From: a virus
Direction: 5' to 3' (one strand)
Length of the DNA: 64,000 nucleotides
Virus record (IMG/VR): IMGVR_UViG_3300017786_000003
Coordinates: 43,861 to 107,860 of that record
Shown one piece after another: positions 62,205 through 64,000 of this stretch. Made by a program: the position numbers and the translations under genes. Below the pieces are notes generated by a model. That model saw only the letters and a list, made by a program, of their open reading frames with translations. It was not told where the DNA came from and did not search any database. How positions within the stretch are numbered: position 1 is the first letter of the stretch; each line of letters opens with the position of its first letter.

Positions 62205-64000
62205 TTATGAGCAACCTGCTATTAATTCATTTTGTATAACTGCAGGACCTTCAGATACATTCCAACTACCTCCAGTATTTACTGCTAACTCTCTCCAAGG
62301 ATATACTGTTGAAGCACCTGGTGGAGTATATGTTTTACTTGTTCCTGCTCCAACTACAATTATTTTAATTCCTTGAAGTAAAGCAATTGTTGTTAAAGTA
62401 CCAATTTGTGCATAATCAGTTGCATCAAATGCATCATCTGATCCACTTGGTAGATCATCTGTTATTACAACTATAAATTTAGCCACATTACTTCTAAATG
62501 CACCTACAAGGTTACCTGTCATTATTTGTTGGATTGCCATATCAGTTGGATCTGGAGATCCGTCTCCTTGTCCTAATGGTACACCTGATGTAGGTGCTCC
62601 AGTATTAAGTTTATTTAACTGATTAGTAAATGCAGTACCATTATCATTTCCAAACATTGACCATGCTGTTATGAATTGTCTGTGTCCTCCTCCAGTATTT
62701 ATAATTCTTTGTGCTGCAGGTAATGCAACATAATCACTTGATGTATTATATGTAGGGGTTGATGTAGTACCTTGTGCTTCATCTGCTGTTACTAATGCCA
62801 TTCTATATGGATTAGATCCAGAGTTATTATCTATAGTACCTATAACTGCAGCTATACCAGATTGTAGAGTTCCTATTTCAGTACCCATAGTTGAAGTATA
62901 ATCAAGTACTATTGCTACATCCATACCTGCACTACATGCTTGTGCAACAGCTTGCATAGTAAATGCTTGTGTATTAGGACATATTTGACCTGATACTCCT
63001 TTAAATGATACTGTTATCCTAGCATCATATGTTGTGTTAGCTGTTAAACCGGAAGTAAATTGATGACTTACAGAAGCAGCTGGATTATTAATTGTTTGTG
63101 TTGCCACAACTACTCCACTTGCATTTAAAATATCTATTACGTATGTTGCAGTGGTTCCTAATGTATTAGCAAAGCTTACTGTCACGTTTGTTTGTGTTAT
63201 ACCGCTAATTGTTATTGATGGTGGACAAGGTATTAAACCTGCTACCACACTACTTTGGTTTGCCTCACAAGTATCTACTCCATCTGTTACACTAAAATCT
63301 ACTTGTACAGATATGTTTTGAGAAGTATTTAATGTTTGAGTTGGAAAAATATATCCACTTGATGAATTTTGTAGTTGAGATACGCTAACGGTTGTTTGTA
63401 ATGATGCACCTAATGCATCTGTTAATGTTATTATACTATACCCTGATGTATCATTAAAGTTACTAGGTATAGAAGAAGATTGAAAATCAAATATTATTCC
63501 ATCAATTAAATTGGATGAACTATTGATTCTATTTGTTGTAGAATATCCAAATGTTACTGCACTACAACCACTTGGACAACAATTAGTTTGTATTGAACTT
63601 ATAGCAGCATACATATCATCTATAACTACCCATGCATTTTGTACACTCTGTGCTAAAGTGCTTGCAGAATTATTCCATCCTGTTATAGCACCATAAGTTG
63701 CACTAGAACTTAATGAAGCATAACTTCCAGTAATAACACTTTGTGCAACAGCAGCGTTAATTGCTGCTGGTAAACCCACTGCATTTCTTAAAGCACAAAA
63801 AGCACTCTCAAGTGCTAATACTACTACAGATACATTTGTTAAGGTACCTACATTACTTACACAAGTTGGTACAATCTGTACTTCTGATACAGCACCTGAA
63901 CATGGTAATACACATGCTTCTAAAACATCTAATCTACTACTGTAGCTAGTTAAAGTACTATTTATAAGTTGTATACTTGATAAATTTGTACATACTTGAT
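62205..64000 (-). CDS. Surface protein with FN3-like and VWA domains (5' partial)
   Basis: The frame is open from the stop at 62205 to the window edge, so the N-terminus is missing; a GTG at 63779 is in frame but the reading frame runs past it. The visible part begins with a helical stretch ending VVVLALESAFCALRNAVGLPAA, followed by beta-rich polar sequence, an FN3-like domain (PSITISGITQTNVTVSFANT...) and a VWA domain with the metal-site motif D-Y-T-S-T near nucleotide 62903, plus IVVITDD downstream. No signal peptide can be judged. The combination suggests a virion adhesin. It shares the VWA theme with the muzzle-like protein. Confidence 0.65.
   Translation of the reverse strand, partial: QVCTNLSSIQLINSTLTSYSSRLDVLEACVLPCSGAVSEVQIVPTCVSNVGTLTNVSVVVLALESAFCALRNAVGLPAAINAAVAQSVITGSYASLSSSATYGAITGWNNSASTLAQSVQNAWVVIDDMYAAISSIQTNCCPSGCSAVTFGYSTTNRINSSSNLIDGIIFDFQSSSIPSNFNDTSGYSIITLTDALGASLQTTVSVSQLQNSSSGYIFPTQTLNTSQNISVQVDFSVTDGVDTCEANQSSVVAGLIPCPPSITISGITQTNVTVSFANTLGTTATYVIDILNASGVVVATQTINNPAASVSHQFTSGLTANTTYDARITVSFKGVSGQICPNTQAFTMQAVAQACSAGMDVAIVLDYTSTMGTEIGTLQSGIAAVIGTIDNNSGSNPYRMALVTADEAQGTTSTPTYNTSSDYVALPAAQRIINTGGGHRQFITAWSMFGNDNGTAFTNQLNKLNTGAPTSGVPLGQGDGSPDPTDMAIQQIMTGNLVGAFRSNVAKFIVVITDDLPSGSDDAFDATDYAQIGTLTTIALLQGIKIIVVGAGTSKTYTPPGASTVYPWRELAVNTGGSWNVSEGPAVIQNELIAGCS

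Noticed and set aside
63777-63779. GTG start giving a 524-residue protein
   Set aside because: The frame stays open to the window edge and encodes plausible protein upstream of the GTG, so the true start lies outside.
1-64000. Stop-codon reassignment, as in some crAss-like phages
   Set aside because: TAA, TAG and TGA all end genes at tight junctions, and the large proteins contain no in-frame stops needing suppression.
1-64000. CRISPR array, insertion sequence or integrase
   Set aside because: No regularly spaced direct repeats, terminal inverted repeats, transposase or recombinase motifs were seen.

Overview
The window is AT-rich and almost wall-to-wall coding. It reads as part of the genome of a tailed double-stranded DNA phage of the crAss-like group (Crassvirales) infecting a Bacteroidota host, probably an aquatic or marine flavobacterium. 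Four things support this. A 4565-residue protein carries the GADFDID signature of crAss-like virion RNA polymerases. It sits in a run of giant ejected ('cargo') proteins downstream of a muzzle-like and two ring-like tail proteins. Genes fall into one replication-strand block and long opposite-strand structural blocks. Most starts lack a Shine-Dalgarno sequence and have A-rich leaders, as in Bacteroidota. TAA, TAG and TGA all terminate genes, so there is no sign of stop-codon reassignment. Terminase, portal and major capsid genes were not recognised and probably lie beyond the right edge.

Layout. Positions 1-5019 (+) hold replication and nucleotide genes: a compact family B DNA polymerase with proofreading domain, a DUF932-like protein, a dATP/dGTP diphosphohydrolase-like protein, a small lipoprotein and several small unknowns. 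Positions 5020-5099 are a structured intergenic element between convergent blocks. Positions 5100-13105 (-) hold a fibre and small-protein operon: a 1218-residue repetitive fibre, a second fibre-like protein, a holin-like and another membrane protein, very basic small proteins, and three tiny genes (27, 33 and 44 residues) that standard length cut-offs would miss, one of them a CDGSH-type peptide. Positions 13106-13247 look like a divergent promoter region. Positions 13248-16130 (+) carry a small gene and class I ribonucleotide reductase (nrdB, nrdA). Positions 16132-19599 (-) carry an S74-chaperone fibre and an envelope cassette: a thioredoxin-fold protein without the redox cysteines, a membrane/coiled-coil protein and a predicted outer-membrane beta-barrel. 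Positions 19671-51648 (-) encode the six giant virion proteins. Positions 51648-60233 encode muzzle-like, ring-like and neighbouring proteins. Positions 60292-64000 encode a metallophosphoesterase and two Cys-rich, fibronectin/VWA-type surface proteins; the last runs off the window.

How the parts may work together. The giant proteins look like a payload that enters the cell with the DNA. It includes an RNA polymerase for first transcription, a zincin protease motif, a PD-(D/E)XK nuclease, two papain-like cysteine peptidases (one canonical, one circularly permuted) and a SET-like domain. Fifteen Gln-x-Gly-Gly sites are scattered through three of these proteins and two small basic proteins. In the 925-residue protein they fall at the boundaries of recognisable domains, and a 29-residue module bounded by Gly-Gly is shared by two of the proteins. 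The most interesting hypothesis here is that these sites are processing sites of a polyprotein-like payload, possibly cut by one of the encoded cysteine peptidases. A second notable feature is a von Willebrand A domain inserted into the otherwise conserved muzzle-like protein, echoed by a VWA domain in a nearby surface protein.
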